Shown in pieces: positions 15,369-22,683 of a stretch of DNA of 26,958 bases. Below the pieces are notes generated by a model that was given only the letters and a program-made list of their open reading frames with translations, was not told the origin of the DNA and did not search any database. The stretch lies in NCBI GenBank assembly GCA_039917655.1, contig JBDSJC010000279.1, forward strand, positions 1 through 26,958, given 5' to 3'. Made by a program: the position numbers and the translations under genes. Every line of letters begins with the position of its first letter. Positions within the stretch are counted from its first letter, which is position 1. The stretch is from PNKC01 sp039917655. GTDB lineage: Bacteria > Chloroflexota > Dehalococcoidia > Tepidiformales > Tepidiformaceae.

Positions 15369-16930
15369 TTCTCGGCGATAGTAATCACGCCCGAGACGCG
15401 GGCCACGCCGCGCTCCTCCACGAAGTTCACGATCGCCCCCTGGAGCACCTTTTCGGCGACATCCAGGTCCACCGGGACGCCGCCGCTGGTCAGGCGGAGA
15501 AGGTTCGCCACATCGAAGTAGGCAAAAGTGCCGAGCGCGGTGGGCATCTCCTTGACCGTCTTCTGGTACTTCGCCGCACCTGCGAGGTCAGGGCCGAAGT
15601 CCTTCGCCACGATTGAGCGCGCGGCTTTCGCAGTGCCGAAGATCATGTAACTGTCCGTCACCGCGTAGCCCAATTCGTCGCCGGCATCGCTGAGCACGAA
15701 GGTCATCTCCACGCCGTTCACCTTTTCAGTCCGCGACTTTGCCTTGCCCGAGCTGGCAACCACGGAGTCGATTACCTTGCGCGCCTTGGCTGCATCCGCG
15801 ACGTCGGCCAATAGAGCTACCTGGGCGTCGCTTTCATCCATGCTGGGGAACCAGGCGGCGACGGACATCTCGCCGCTGAAGAGATTGATCAGCTCCTCAA
15901 TGTTCTTCAGGCCGACCTTCTGGCCGGCGGCCTTCAACGCCTCGTCCAGGTTGCGGTAGTCGCCCTGGTCTCGGAAGAAGGTATCCAACTGCGTCTTGCT
16001 GTTGCCTTTGACCTGCTGCCACGTCTGCGCCAGTTTCGTGGTCGAGAAGAAAATCGAGACGTCCGCCGGGACCATCGCGGCGAACTTCGGGGTGCGCGGC
16101 GAAAGCATCGGCGAAGCATCGCCAGCCTTGCCGACGGCCGCCGCCTGGAATTCGAAGCTCTGCCCCTTAGCGCCGATAACCGCGGCGCCCGGCTTGAGCG
16201 CGAGGTCGCCCGCGCCGGAGGCCCGGAGGGCATCCTTCAATGCAGCGTCGCCGCCGAAGATCCCGTCGGCGAAAGCGCTCGCGTCCATGTACACAAATGC
16301 GAGGAAGTTGGTCGTCAACTCGTCGCGCAGGGATTTGAAGTCCCCAACGCTGTCCAGCGAAGGCTTCTTGCCGGTGGAGACATCGATCACTTCGCGCATG
16401 CTCGGGTCATCCATGGCCAGCACGAGGTGGTCACCGATGCGCGCCAGATACATGCCTCCGCCATCAAAGTAGGTGACGCCGTTGTACTTCTGTTGTACGA
16501 AATCGAGGCCAGACTGGTCCTGGACCACCTCAAGCGCGCGTTTCGCATCTCTGCACTTGACGATCGCCGCGCCCTGCACTGACAGGTCCGAGATGCTAAA
16601 GCCGCGCAGATAGACCGCCGCGTTGCCGCCCAGGAACGGGGCGACATCCTTCTCCCAATCCACACCGCCGTCCAACGCGGTCTCCTTCAAACGCTTTTCC
16701 GGGTTGGCTGTGCCCAACCGCTCGATGAGTCTGAAGGCGGCCACCCATTGGCTCGAAGAGAGGTCCGTATTGAAAGCAACGTAGAGGGCGGGGTCGGCGG
16801 GAACGAGCTTCGCCGAGGTGAGGTCCACTTCGCTCGCGCGGCCGGAACTCAAAAGAATCACGCCACCGATGGCCGCTGCCACAACCGCCAATCCGATCGT
16901 GATGAGAATCCCGTACTGTCGCTGAGGCAA
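15365..16930 (-). CDS. DUF3352 family membrane-anchored or exported protein
   Basis: This 521-residue protein has an N-terminal hydrophobic segment (about 7-28, GILITIGLAVVAAAIGGVILL) that is either a signal anchor or signal peptide, followed by a large soluble domain outside the cytoplasm. The opening PADPALYVAFNTDL and the internal repeats with the same logic (PADVSIFFSTTKL; LGTFAYFDVANLL) are the DUF3352 pattern, a family of unknown function seen in cyanobacteria and Chloroflexota. The start is a TTG at 16930 with GGGGGA upstream at the right distance; no better ATG is available. It heads a two-gene unit with the membrane protein (ATGA overlap). Confidence 0.8.
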   Translation of the reverse strand: MPQRQYGILITIGLAVVAAAIGGVILLSSGRASEVDLTSAKLVPADPALYVAFNTDLSSSQWVAAFRLIERLGTANPEKRLKETALDGGVDWEKDVAPFLGGNAAVYLRGFSISDLSVQGAAIVKCRDAKRALEVVQDQSGLDFVQQKYNGVTYFDGGGMYLARIGDHLVLAMDDPSMREVIDVSTGKKPSLDSVGDFKSLRDELTTNFLAFVYMDASAFADGIFGGDAALKDALRASGAGDLALKPGAAVIGAKGQSFEFQAAAVGKAGDASPMLSPRTPKFAAMVPADVSIFFSTTKLAQTWQQVKGNSKTQLDTFFRDQGDYRNLDEALKAAGQKVGLKNIEELINLFSGEMSVAAWFPSMDESDAQVALLADVADAAKARKVIDSVVASSGKAKSRTEKVNGVEMTFVLSDAGDELGYAVTDSYMIFGTAKAARSIVAKDFGPDLAGAAKYQKTVKEMPTALGTFAYFDVANLLRLTSGGVPVDLDVAEKVLQGAIVNFVEERGVARVSGVITIAEK

Positions 16931-17044
16931 AGTGTTCCCCCGTGATCGAGCCCCCGTTCGAGTGCTCCCGAGGAGTATCGACGGCTTAGTGCGTCCGCGG
17001 TAGACGCTGGACGCGCCTCGTGCCTGTCACCTCGGACCTCGAGC

Positions 17045-17050
17045 TACACT
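17045..17050 (+). promoter_or_regulatory. Leaderless -10 box (TACACT) of the 68-residue gene
   Basis: TACACT ends 6 nt before the ATG at 17057. The AGGGG between them is too close to the start codon to act as a binding site, which supports leaderless initiation. The 126-bp gap 16931-17056 is otherwise the divergent promoter region of this gene and the DUF3352 gene. Confidence 0.6.
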
Positions 17051-17056
17051 AGGGGT

Positions 17057-17263
17057 ATGGAAGCCATACTCGCCGCCGTCCAGCCGTACGACATCCACGG
17101 CACCCGCTACCTGCGCATCGCCTATGCAGCGAAGGACGACCCTGACCGCGTGACCGAAGGGCGGGTGGCGCTGGAGAGCATCTACAAGGACCCCCAGCCT
17201 GGCGATCGGGTCGAAATCCGACTGCTGCTGGGCGTGATCGACGACGTGAAAAAGCTCGGGTAG
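17057..17263 (+). CDS. Small soluble protein (68 residues), unknown
   Basis: This is a 68-residue protein without signal peptide, membrane segment or cysteines. The pattern is alternating beta-like stretches: AILAAVQPYDIHGTRYLRIAY, then a charged turn (KDDPDRV), RVALESIY, and GDRVEIRLLLGVIDDVKKL. It may fold as a small beta barrel, but I recognise no family. Support for being real: a clear promoter with leaderless spacing, normal codon use, and a free-standing position in a gap between divergent and co-oriented genes. It ends 91 nt before the amidohydrolase, which has its own promoter and binding site. Confidence 0.65.
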   Translation: MEAILAAVQPYDIHGTRYLRIAYAAKDDPDRVTEGRVALESIYKDPQPGDRVEIRLLLGVIDDVKKLG

Positions 17264-17319
17264 AGCCTGGACGGAAGGCGACAGAGGCCAGGACTCGTCG
17301 CGATTCGGCGGCGCTCCGC

Positions 17320-17325
17320 TAGACT
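17320..17325 (+). promoter_or_regulatory. -10 box (TAGACT) of the amidohydrolase gene
   Basis: TAGACT lies 29 nt before the ATG at 17355; the leader would be about 23 nt and holds GGGAG with 7 nt spacing. This excludes the upstream GTG at 17328 on spacing grounds. Confidence 0.5.
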
Positions 17326-17354
17326 GCGTGAACCTTCACTCCGGGAGTTTCTGC

Positions 17355-18596
17355 ATGCCCACGGCGATCCACTGCGGCACCCTCATCGACGGGAACGGCG
17401 GCGAGCCCGTTCGCAATGCCGTCATTGTCATTGAGGACGGCGTGATCATGGCGGTGAATAGCGATGGCTCGATCCCCGCCGGGGCCGATGTCATCGACGC
17501 CACGGGCATGACGGTGATGCCCGGCATGATCGATTGCCACGTGCACCTCATGAGCTCGCCGCCTCGGGGCATGGAGCAGCGGCTGGCAACGCCGTTCAGC
17601 CTCTCGGTCGCCGAGGCCCTGAAAAACGCTCAAACCTCCCTCGATCACGGGTTTACCACGCTGCGCGACGCCGGAGGCACCCCTCGCGGGGTGCGCCTGG
17701 CGATCGAGAAGGGCCTCTTCCCCGGACCGCGCCTGCGAATCGCGGTCAGCGCGATCTCCCAGACCGGCGGACACGGCGACGCGACGATGGTCAACGGCGT
17801 GCGCCTGCGCGTAGCCAACGCCGAGCTGCCCGAGAACCTGGTTGATGGCCCCGAGGGCGCGCGCAAAACCACTCGCGAAATCCTCCGCGCCGGCGCCGAC
17901 CAGATCAAAATCATGACCAGCGGAGGCGTGCTTTCGCCCAACGACGAGCCAGCGGCAACGGGCATGACGCCGGACGAAATCGCCGCCGTGGTATACGAAG
18001 CGCACGCCGCCCACAAGACGGTGATGTCCCACGCCCAGGCCAACCAGGGAATCCTCAACGCCGTCCTCGCGGGGGTCGAATCGATCGAGCACGGTATCTA
18101 CCTGGACGACCGCGTGATCGACGAGATGCTGAAGCGCGGCACCTTCCTGGTGGCAACGCTCATCGCACCCGTGTCAGTGCTGCGACTGGCCGAAGAGAAT
18201 CCGGGCTCCATGCCGGACTACGGCGTACGCAAATCGAAGGAAGTGCTGGTCGCCCACCAGGCGAGCTTCAAGTACGCCGTCGAACGCGGCGTGCGCATCG
18301 CCATGGGCACGGACACAGGCGTCGGTGTGCACGGCACGAACGCCGGTGAACTGGAACTGATGGTCGCGCAGGGCATGAGCCCGATGCAGGCGATTGTGGC
18401 CACCACGAAGACCGCCGCGGAGTGCTGCACGATCGCGGACAAGGTGGGCACGATCGTGCCCGGCAAGCGCGCGGATATCCTGGCGGTCTCAGGAGACCCG
18501 CTCGCGGACATCTCGGTATTGACGCACCGGGAGTCGTTCCACCTGATCATGCGCGATGGCAACGCATACAAGAACGCGCTGGCCGGGCGACCGTAG
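17355..18596 (+). CDS. Amidohydrolase family protein (prolidase/imidazolonepropionase-like)
   Basis: This is a 413-residue metal-dependent hydrolase of the amidohydrolase superfamily. DCHVHL gives His62 and His64. Lys185 in IKIMTSGG is the likely carboxylated bridging lysine. His226 (SHAQ), His246 (EHG) and Asp320 (GTDTGV) complete a binuclear metal site. GKRADILAVSGDPL is the usual C-terminal beta-sandwich motif. The pattern matches the group of bacterial Xaa-Pro dipeptidases (Sgx9260/Cc2672 type) often annotated imidazolonepropionase-like, which act on dipeptides with C-terminal Pro or Arg/Lys. No signal peptide is visible. The substrate cannot be set from context. Confidence 0.9.
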   Translation: MPTAIHCGTLIDGNGGEPVRNAVIVIEDGVIMAVNSDGSIPAGADVIDATGMTVMPGMIDCHVHLMSSPPRGMEQRLATPFSLSVAEALKNAQTSLDHGFTTLRDAGGTPRGVRLAIEKGLFPGPRLRIAVSAISQTGGHGDATMVNGVRLRVANAELPENLVDGPEGARKTTREILRAGADQIKIMTSGGVLSPNDEPAATGMTPDEIAAVVYEAHAAHKTVMSHAQANQGILNAVLAGVESIEHGIYLDDRVIDEMLKRGTFLVATLIAPVSVLRLAEENPGSMPDYGVRKSKEVLVAHQASFKYAVERGVRIAMGTDTGVGVHGTNAGELELMVAQGMSPMQAIVATTKTAAECCTIADKVGTIVPGKRADILAVSGDPLADISVLTHRESFHLIMRDGNAYKNALAGRP

Positions 18597-18904
18597 GGTT
18601 TGGCCACCGTTGGGTGAGAGAAAGATGGCCGGCCCGCAATAGAAGCCCGGAAGGTTGCCCGGGCGCAAGATAGCTCCGCGAGAGCTTCCGGGCATCGCCA
18701 TGGCCCGCGCCGGTTTCCAAACTTTGCTACGGGTTTGCGAGCCGCGCAGCCTCAGCCGTTTACGCTTCTCGCAGGGTCCGGCGAATACGATCCTTACTGT
18801 TCGAAACGGCGGTTACCACCGGCGTTCAAGCACCACTCGCGATGGCCGCGCGTACCCGCGTCGCCTCGGGAGCGATCCCCATTCGACCGAAGGAAGTACT
18901 CATC
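18597..18904. other. 308-bp intergenic region with a long inverted repeat
   Basis: I see no gene here. A perfect 9-bp inverted repeat GCCCGGAAG (18645-18653) and CTTCCGGGC (18685-18693) encloses 31 nt that contain the palindrome gcccgggc (18657-18664) and a second short hairpin, agctc-cgcga-gagct (18672-18686). A weaker pair, tgcgag (18736-18741) and ctcgca (18768-18773), lies downstream. It may be the amidohydrolase terminator or a structured leader for the DUF6458 gene. No T-run follows, and it matches no riboswitch pattern I know. Confidence 0.4.
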
Positions 18905-19255
18905 ATGAGCACCGGATTCAGCCTCTTTCTTATCGCCGTGGGCGCGATCCTCTACTGGGCCGTGACCTACACCGTTTCGGGCGTGGATCTCACCACGATC
19001 GGCGCGATCCTGATGATCGTTGGCGTCATCGGGCTGGCGCTCTCGTTGCTCTTCTGGAGCAGCTTCGCCCCGTTCGCCAGTAGCGCCCCGTTCGGACGCC
19101 GCACAACGGGCTCGGACGTGATTGTCCATGACCAAGCTCCCCGCCCGCAGACCGTCGTAATGCGCGAATCCGCCCCTCGACCGGAGACGGTTGTCATTCG
19201 CGAAAGCGCACCGCGCACCGAGACGGAGATTCATCGAGAAGACCTGCCGCGCTGA
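18905..19255 (+). CDS. DUF6458-like small membrane protein
   Basis: This 116-residue protein has two membrane helices (about 4-24 and 30-53). Its N-terminus, FSLFLIAVGAILYWAVTYTV followed by GVDLTTIGAILMIVGVIGL, is the DUF6458 pattern known mainly from Actinomycetota. The function of that family is unknown. After the helices comes a polar tail with an 11-12-residue repeat: APRPQTVVMRES, APRPETVVIRES, APRTETEIHRED. The ATG at 18905 has AAGGAAG 8 nt upstream; an in-frame ATG at 18842 is less likely because it would put a charged tail before the first helix. It is convergent with the phosphatase gene, with a 22-nt gap. Confidence 0.82.
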   Translation: MSTGFSLFLIAVGAILYWAVTYTVSGVDLTTIGAILMIVGVIGLALSLLFWSSFAPFASSAPFGRRTTGSDVIVHDQAPRPQTVVMRESAPRPETVVIRESAPRTETEIHREDLPR

Positions 19256-19277
19256 GGCAGGAGTTTAGGCGCTGCGT

Positions 19278-19784
19278 CTACGGGGTCTCCCGTTGGCGCA
19301 GTTCCAGCGCCTGCACCCAGCGCCCTTGCGCGGCGGTGTCTGGCACGTCGCGGCCACGGACGGCGGTGATCCGCCGCCAGGCCTCCGCGGCAGGCACACC
19401 GAGCAGAACCAGCAAGCTGGCGACGCACATCGGTGAACGGCCCACGCCCATGCGGCAATGCGCGACCACCGTCCGTCCCGCAATCAGCTCATCGCGGAGG
19501 GCGTGGAGGCCGGGCATGATCGCTGCGTCATCGACAGGCGTCGAAAGGTCTGGCACAGGCAACGAAACGAACGAGAGGCCGGCGCGGCGCGCCTCGGCCT
19601 CTTCGTCATCGAGGTGAAGTTCGCGCAATTCACCCTCCACGAGAAGGCTCACGATCGTATCGACGCCAGCGGTCAGCAGGTGCGCCATGTCGTCGGCCAA
19701 CCAGAGGCTGCCACGCGGCCGGCTGATAACCGCCAGGCGGCCGCGTGCCGGACATTCGACCCAGAAGAACTCAGGGCCTGGCAT
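19278..19784 (-). CDS. Dual-specificity/tyrosine phosphatase-like protein
   Basis: This is a 168-residue cysteine phosphatase. The signature is HCRMGVGRS: Cys110 is the nucleophile and Arg116 binds phosphate. Asp79 in VPDLSTP is the likely general acid. The compact size and the SLPVPD...HCxxGxxRSP layout fit the atypical DSP/cyclin-dependent-kinase-inhibitor-3-like group. The substrate may be a phosphoprotein, phosphoinositide or nucleotide. The frame is open far upstream, but the ATG at 19784 shares its A with the stop codon of the C26 gene (TGATG), which fixes the start and implies coupled translation. No other phosphorylation gene is in the cluster. Confidence 0.88.
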   Translation of the reverse strand: MPGPEFFWVECPARGRLAVISRPRGSLWLADDMAHLLTAGVDTIVSLLVEGELRELHLDDEEAEARRAGLSFVSLPVPDLSTPVDDAAIMPGLHALRDELIAGRTVVAHCRMGVGRSPMCVASLLVLLGVPAAEAWRRITAVRGRDVPDTAAQGRWVQALELRQRETP

Positions 19785-20521
19785 CAGCTTTGCGAGCGGT
19801 TCGCTGCCGCCACGAAGCCCGCAAACAGGCGGCGCGCCGGTTCGTCTCGTGTGGCCATCTCTTCGGGGTGCCACTGCACGCCGGCCACGAAGCGCCGTCC
19901 GGGGAGTTCGGCGCCTTCGATGCAACCGTCGTCCGCCCACGCTGTCGCCACCAGGCCTGAACCGAGCTGGTTGATCGCCTGGTGGTGCATGCTGTTCACG
20001 TTCGTCCGGTCTGCCCCCAACAACGCCGCAAGGCAGCTCCCGGGCGCCATCCGCACGCCGTGCGTCGGTTCGTCTCGTGCGAAACCGCGCTCCTTCTGGG
20101 CATGGTTGATGCCGCCACCAGGGTCTTCCGGCAGGTGCTGGTGGAGCGTGCCTCCGAGCGCGACGTTCAGGAACTGAAGACCTCGGCAGATAGCAAGGAT
20201 TGGAAGGTCACGTTCCAGCGCCCAGAGAGTCGCTACGTCCTCCATCTCGTCACGTTCAGGCGAAACGCCCACGGTCTTGGGGTGGGCGGGCTGGCCGTAG
20301 CGCGCGGAATCGACATCCCCGCCGCCGGTGAGGACCAGCCCGGAAACCGTGGACATCAGGGCCTCGATCGTTCCGTGGTCCATCCCCGGAGCGATCAAGA
20401 CAGGCGCCGCGCCCGCATCTTCGATCGCGCGCAGGTAGGCCGCGTTCAGCGTGGCGCGCGGCGGACGGCCCGCGGCATCGCCCGGCGAACTGCCCATGGT
20501 CACGGCGACCAGCGGTTTCAT
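19784..20521 (-). CDS. Class I glutamine-amidotransferase-like hydrolase (peptidase C26)
   Basis: This 245-residue enzyme is of the gamma-glutamyl hydrolase / PuuD type, which cleaves gamma-glutamyl amide bonds. The catalytic triad is Cys112 in AICRGLQ, His218 and Glu220 in QWHPE. LTGGGDVD (64-71) and NSMHHQAI (176-183) are family signatures. PuuD acts on gamma-glutamyl-GABA in putrescine breakdown, but no putrescine genes are visible, so I name it only by family. The ATG at 20521 follows a TACTAT box with 7 nt spacing and no binding site, so initiation should be leaderless and the longer frame upstream is not used. It is coupled to the phosphatase by TGATG. Confidence 0.9.
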   Translation of the reverse strand: MKPLVAVTMGSSPGDAAGRPPRATLNAAYLRAIEDAGAAPVLIAPGMDHGTIEALMSTVSGLVLTGGGDVDSARYGQPAHPKTVGVSPERDEMEDVATLWALERDLPILAICRGLQFLNVALGGTLHQHLPEDPGGGINHAQKERGFARDEPTHGVRMAPGSCLAALLGADRTNVNSMHHQAINQLGSGLVATAWADDGCIEGAELPGRRFVAGVQWHPEEMATRDEPARRLFAGFVAAANRSQS

Positions 20522-20528
20522 GATCCGG

Positions 20529-20534
20529 ATAGTA
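20529..20534 (-). promoter_or_regulatory. Leaderless -10 box (TACTAT) of the C26 hydrolase
   Basis: TACTAT on the minus strand ends 7 nt before the ATG at 20521, in the 22-nt gap after the TrmO-like gene. The C26-phosphatase pair therefore seems to have its own promoter. Confidence 0.55.
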
Positions 20535-20543
20535 CCGCGCGCA

Positions 20544-21011
20544 TCATTCCTGCGGGATGCTAGCGGACGAATGGGCGTCGTATTCTGGCAGATAGGGTTT
20601 GATGTCGAGCACGGGCGTGCCGTCGATGGCGTCGAGGCCAATCACGCGCACGTTTGCGCCGTCTACCCCCAGCAAGCGCACAGCGGAGACTCCGAGGTGG
20701 TTAGGCCGCAGCTGGCTGCGAGTGGCGAGGATGCCGTAGCGGCGGCCGCTCTTCAGAGTGACCTGCTCGGGCTTGCCGGGCGCCTCCTCGGCCAGGTCCA
20801 TGTAGAAGGTCACGATCACGTGGCTGTAGGCGTCTAGTCCCGCGAGCATCGGCAGGAACTCAGGTTCGAAAACGATGACGCTCTCAACTTCCGCCCAGCC
20901 GTGGGGGCGCGGCTGCGTCACGGCATTTCGGACAGAGCCGAGGGCGGGCAGCGTTACCTCTCGCGGGGGTTCAGCGCGGACGAACGGTGGACGTTTCTTT
21001 CGCCAGAACAC
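20544..21011 (-). CDS. TrmO/TsaA-domain protein, probable tRNA N6-threonylcarbamoyladenosine methyltransferase
   Basis: This 155-residue protein has the TsaA/TrmO beta-barrel domain that methylates t6A37 of certain tRNAs using SAM. The core motifs are ATRSQLRPNHLGVSAVRLLG (family: TRSxxRPNxIGxS) and LDAIDGTPVLDIKPYLP, with LDAYSHVIV before them. RPNHLG differs slightly from the usual RPNPIG. The domain begins near VTLPALGSVRN. The nearest in-frame start is a GTG at 21011; a TTG at 21077 would add 22 residues but lacks a binding site. A 28-codon ORF with a good binding site ends one base before the GTG, so translation may be coupled, or the N-terminus may be frameshifted. It lies downstream of the SDR gene. 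Confidence 0.8.
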   Translation of the reverse strand: MFWRKKRPPFVRAEPPREVTLPALGSVRNAVTQPRPHGWAEVESVIVFEPEFLPMLAGLDAYSHVIVTFYMDLAEEAPGKPEQVTLKSGRRYGILATRSQLRPNHLGVSAVRLLGVDGANVRVIGLDAIDGTPVLDIKPYLPEYDAHSSASIPQE

Positions 21012-21012
21012 G

Positions 21013-21099
21013 CTACCGCCGCGCCTGCGCCGCCAATACGGCTGGATGGACGCCGCGGGCGCGGGTCTCGCTGGCAACTTTCGTTTCGAGGTCCGTCAT
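21013..21099 (-). CDS. 28-codon ORF between the SDR and TrmO-like genes
   Basis: The ATG at 21099 is preceded by GAAGG at 7 nt, the best-placed ribosome binding site in this stretch. It encodes MTDLETKVASETRARGVHP and a further nine residues ending in RR before a TAG at 21015-21013. The stop lies one base before the GTG proposed for the TrmO-like gene. It could be a leader ORF that delivers ribosomes to that GTG, or the true N-terminus of the TrmO-like protein separated by a frameshift. I recognise no domain. Confidence 0.4.
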   Translation of the reverse strand: MTDLETKVASETRARGVHPAVLAAQARR

Positions 21100-21110
21100 G
21101 GCGCCACCTT

Positions 21111-21956
21111 CTACTGTTTTGCCGTGGCCCCGGCGACGCCGCTAAAGCGAGCAGCGGCCGCTGCCTGGCGTTCGGACCAGAGCCGGCCGGTGGTCAGTGC
21201 GCCGTCGACCACCAGCGCATGGCCGCTGACGAAGCTGGAGGCGTCGCTGGCCAGCCATAGCGCGGCCTCGGCGATGTCGCTCGGTAGACCCGCGCGCTTG
21301 ATTGGCTGCCCCTCGGCGAGCCGGACTTTCATGAACTCGAGGGTGCCGTCGGCCTCTTCCGCGGTCAGGCCCATGCCCTTGCCGAAGATCGGCGTGGCGA
21401 TGCCGCCGGGACAGATTGCGTTGACCCGCACTCCGCTTTCGCCCAACTCGTTGGCAACCGACTTCGTCAGGTGGATGATCGCTGCCTTGGCCGCGCTGTA
21501 GACGTGCGGGCCGTAACCGATGCCCACCCCGGCGACGCTGGAGGTGCTGATGATGCTGCCGTAGCCCTGCGCTTTCATCACCGGCGCGGCAAGCTTCATA
21601 CCCAGCACCACCCCGCGAAAGAGCACGCCCATCGTCTGATCGAAGGCCTCCATGTCAGTGCTTTCGATTGGGCCGGAAACGCCGCCAAAGCCAGCATTAT
21701 TGAACATGCAGTCCAACCGGCCCCACTTCGAAAGCGCCGTTTCGATGCTCGCTTGGACCTCGGCCTCCTGGCTAACGTCGGTGTGCACGTAGGCGGCGTT
21801 TGGGCCGAGTTCCTCCGCGAGCTTCTGGCCGCGGGAATCCTGCACGTCCGCTATCACCACCTTCGCTCCCTCAGCCACGAAGAGCCGGACGGTGCCCTCG
21901 CCGATCCCGCTGGCGCCGCCTGTAACAACCGCGATCTTGTCCTCTAGCCGTCCCAT
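21111..21956 (-). CDS. Short-chain dehydrogenase/reductase (classical SDR)
   Basis: This is a 281-residue NAD(P)-dependent oxidoreductase. TGGASGIG (12-19) binds the cofactor. Asp37 at the end of the second strand suggests NAD rather than NADP. NNAG (86-89) and the catalytic Ser140, Tyr153 and Lys157 (YSAAK) are in place. The C-terminus has the typical ASSFVSGHALVVDGALT followed by an extra tail of about 25 residues rich in Ala. The ATG at 21956 has GGAGGT 5 nt upstream, and TAGACT is at 21988-21983; the frame upstream of that ATG is not coding. The substrate is unknown. The small ORF and the TrmO-like gene follow closely. Confidence 0.93.
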   Translation of the reverse strand: MGRLEDKIAVVTGGASGIGEGTVRLFVAEGAKVVIADVQDSRGQKLAEELGPNAAYVHTDVSQEAEVQASIETALSKWGRLDCMFNNAGFGGVSGPIESTDMEAFDQTMGVLFRGVVLGMKLAAPVMKAQGYGSIISTSSVAGVGIGYGPHVYSAAKAAIIHLTKSVANELGESGVRVNAICPGGIATPIFGKGMGLTAEEADGTLEFMKVRLAEGQPIKRAGLPSDIAEAALWLASDASSFVSGHALVVDGALTTGRLWSERQAAAAARFSGVAGATAKQ

Positions 21957-21982
21957 AAATGACCTCCGCGCAAAGTTTCCCG

Positions 21983-21988
21983 AGTCTA
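21983..21988 (-). promoter_or_regulatory. -10 box (TAGACT) of the SDR gene
   Basis: TAGACT on the minus strand lies 26 nt before the ATG at 21956, giving a leader of about 20 nt that holds GGAGGT. It is in the 113-nt gap after the dCMP deaminase gene, which otherwise holds nothing I recognise. Confidence 0.5.
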
Positions 21989-22069
21989 GCGGATCGGGCC
22001 CCGCTACGGGAACGGCGTTCGGTTCCAGAACACGAACCACCCAAGTACTCCGCCGCGATCAGCCGCCCC

Positions 22070-22624
22070 TCAGTGACCGGCATCCTCTGGCGTGGCGACG
22101 CGCCCGGCGGTCGCCCAGTAAGCGTCGGGGTCCGCGAGCCGTAGTCGCCGGATGCCGCCAGGGAGCTTGGTCTGTAGGCGCTCATATTCGGCCCTCATCC
22201 GTTCGTCGGGAGAGACCCAATCGTGAATGAAGAAGACACGCGCGATGCCGGCCTGGAGCATCTCCTTCGTGCAGCCGAAGCATGGCCGGGTCGTCGTGTA
22301 AAACGTCGCGCCGTCCACCGAGATCCCGAACCGGGCTGCCGCGAGGAGGGCGTTCTGCTCGGAGTGGACACAGATGCAAAGGTCATATCCAGTGCCCGAG
22401 ACGAATTCGGCGCGATGCGAACAGCGATGGCAGCCACCATCCTCGCAGTTGGTCATATCGCGCGGGGTGCCGTTGTAACCAGTGGAGATGATCCGGCCGT
22501 CCTGGGCGATGACCGAGCCCACCCGCTGTCCGCTGCAGTTTGCGCGAGCGCGGACGGCGACAGCGATGCCCATCAGGTAGTCATCGATCGAAGGGCGGCG
22601 GCGCGGCGAATCGGGGTTCGGCAT
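22070..22624 (-). CDS. Deoxycytidylate (dCMP) deaminase family protein
   Basis: This 184-residue zinc-dependent deaminase converts dCMP to dUMP for thymidylate synthesis, or acts as a ComEB-like protein. The catalytic zinc site is His87 and Glu89 in HSEQN with Cys115 and Cys118 in PCFGC. A second Cys/His group upstream (C60, C65, C68, H70 in NCEDGGCHRCSH) matches the structural zinc site of dCMP deaminases. STGYNGTPRDM (47-57) is a further family motif. The ATG at 22624 follows TACACT with 7 nt spacing and no binding site. It is divergent from the SGNH-like gene with only 59 bp between the starts. Confidence 0.92.
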   Translation of the reverse strand: MPNPDSPRRRPSIDDYLMGIAVAVRARANCSGQRVGSVIAQDGRIISTGYNGTPRDMTNCEDGGCHRCSHRAEFVSGTGYDLCICVHSEQNALLAAARFGISVDGATFYTTTRPCFGCTKEMLQAGIARVFFIHDWVSPDERMRAEYERLQTKLPGGIRRLRLADPDAYWATAGRVATPEDAGH

Positions 22625-22631
22625 CGCCCGG

Positions 22632-22637
22632 AGTGTA
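22632..22637 (-). promoter_or_regulatory. Leaderless -10 box (TACACT) of the dCMP deaminase
   Basis: TACACT on the minus strand ends 7 nt before the ATG at 22624. Together with the TACATT at 22672-22677 it forms a compact divergent promoter of about 60 bp. Confidence 0.6.
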
Positions 22638-22671
22638 CCGGAAAGCGTTCGACGGGACGGCGGCTGATGGC

Positions 22672-22677
22672 TACATT
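22672..22677 (+). promoter_or_regulatory. Leaderless -10 box (TACATT) of the SGNH-like gene
   Basis: TACATT ends 6 nt before the GTG at 22684 and identifies that GTG as the start, although the frame stays open further upstream. Confidence 0.55.
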
Positions 22678-22683
22678 CGGGTT

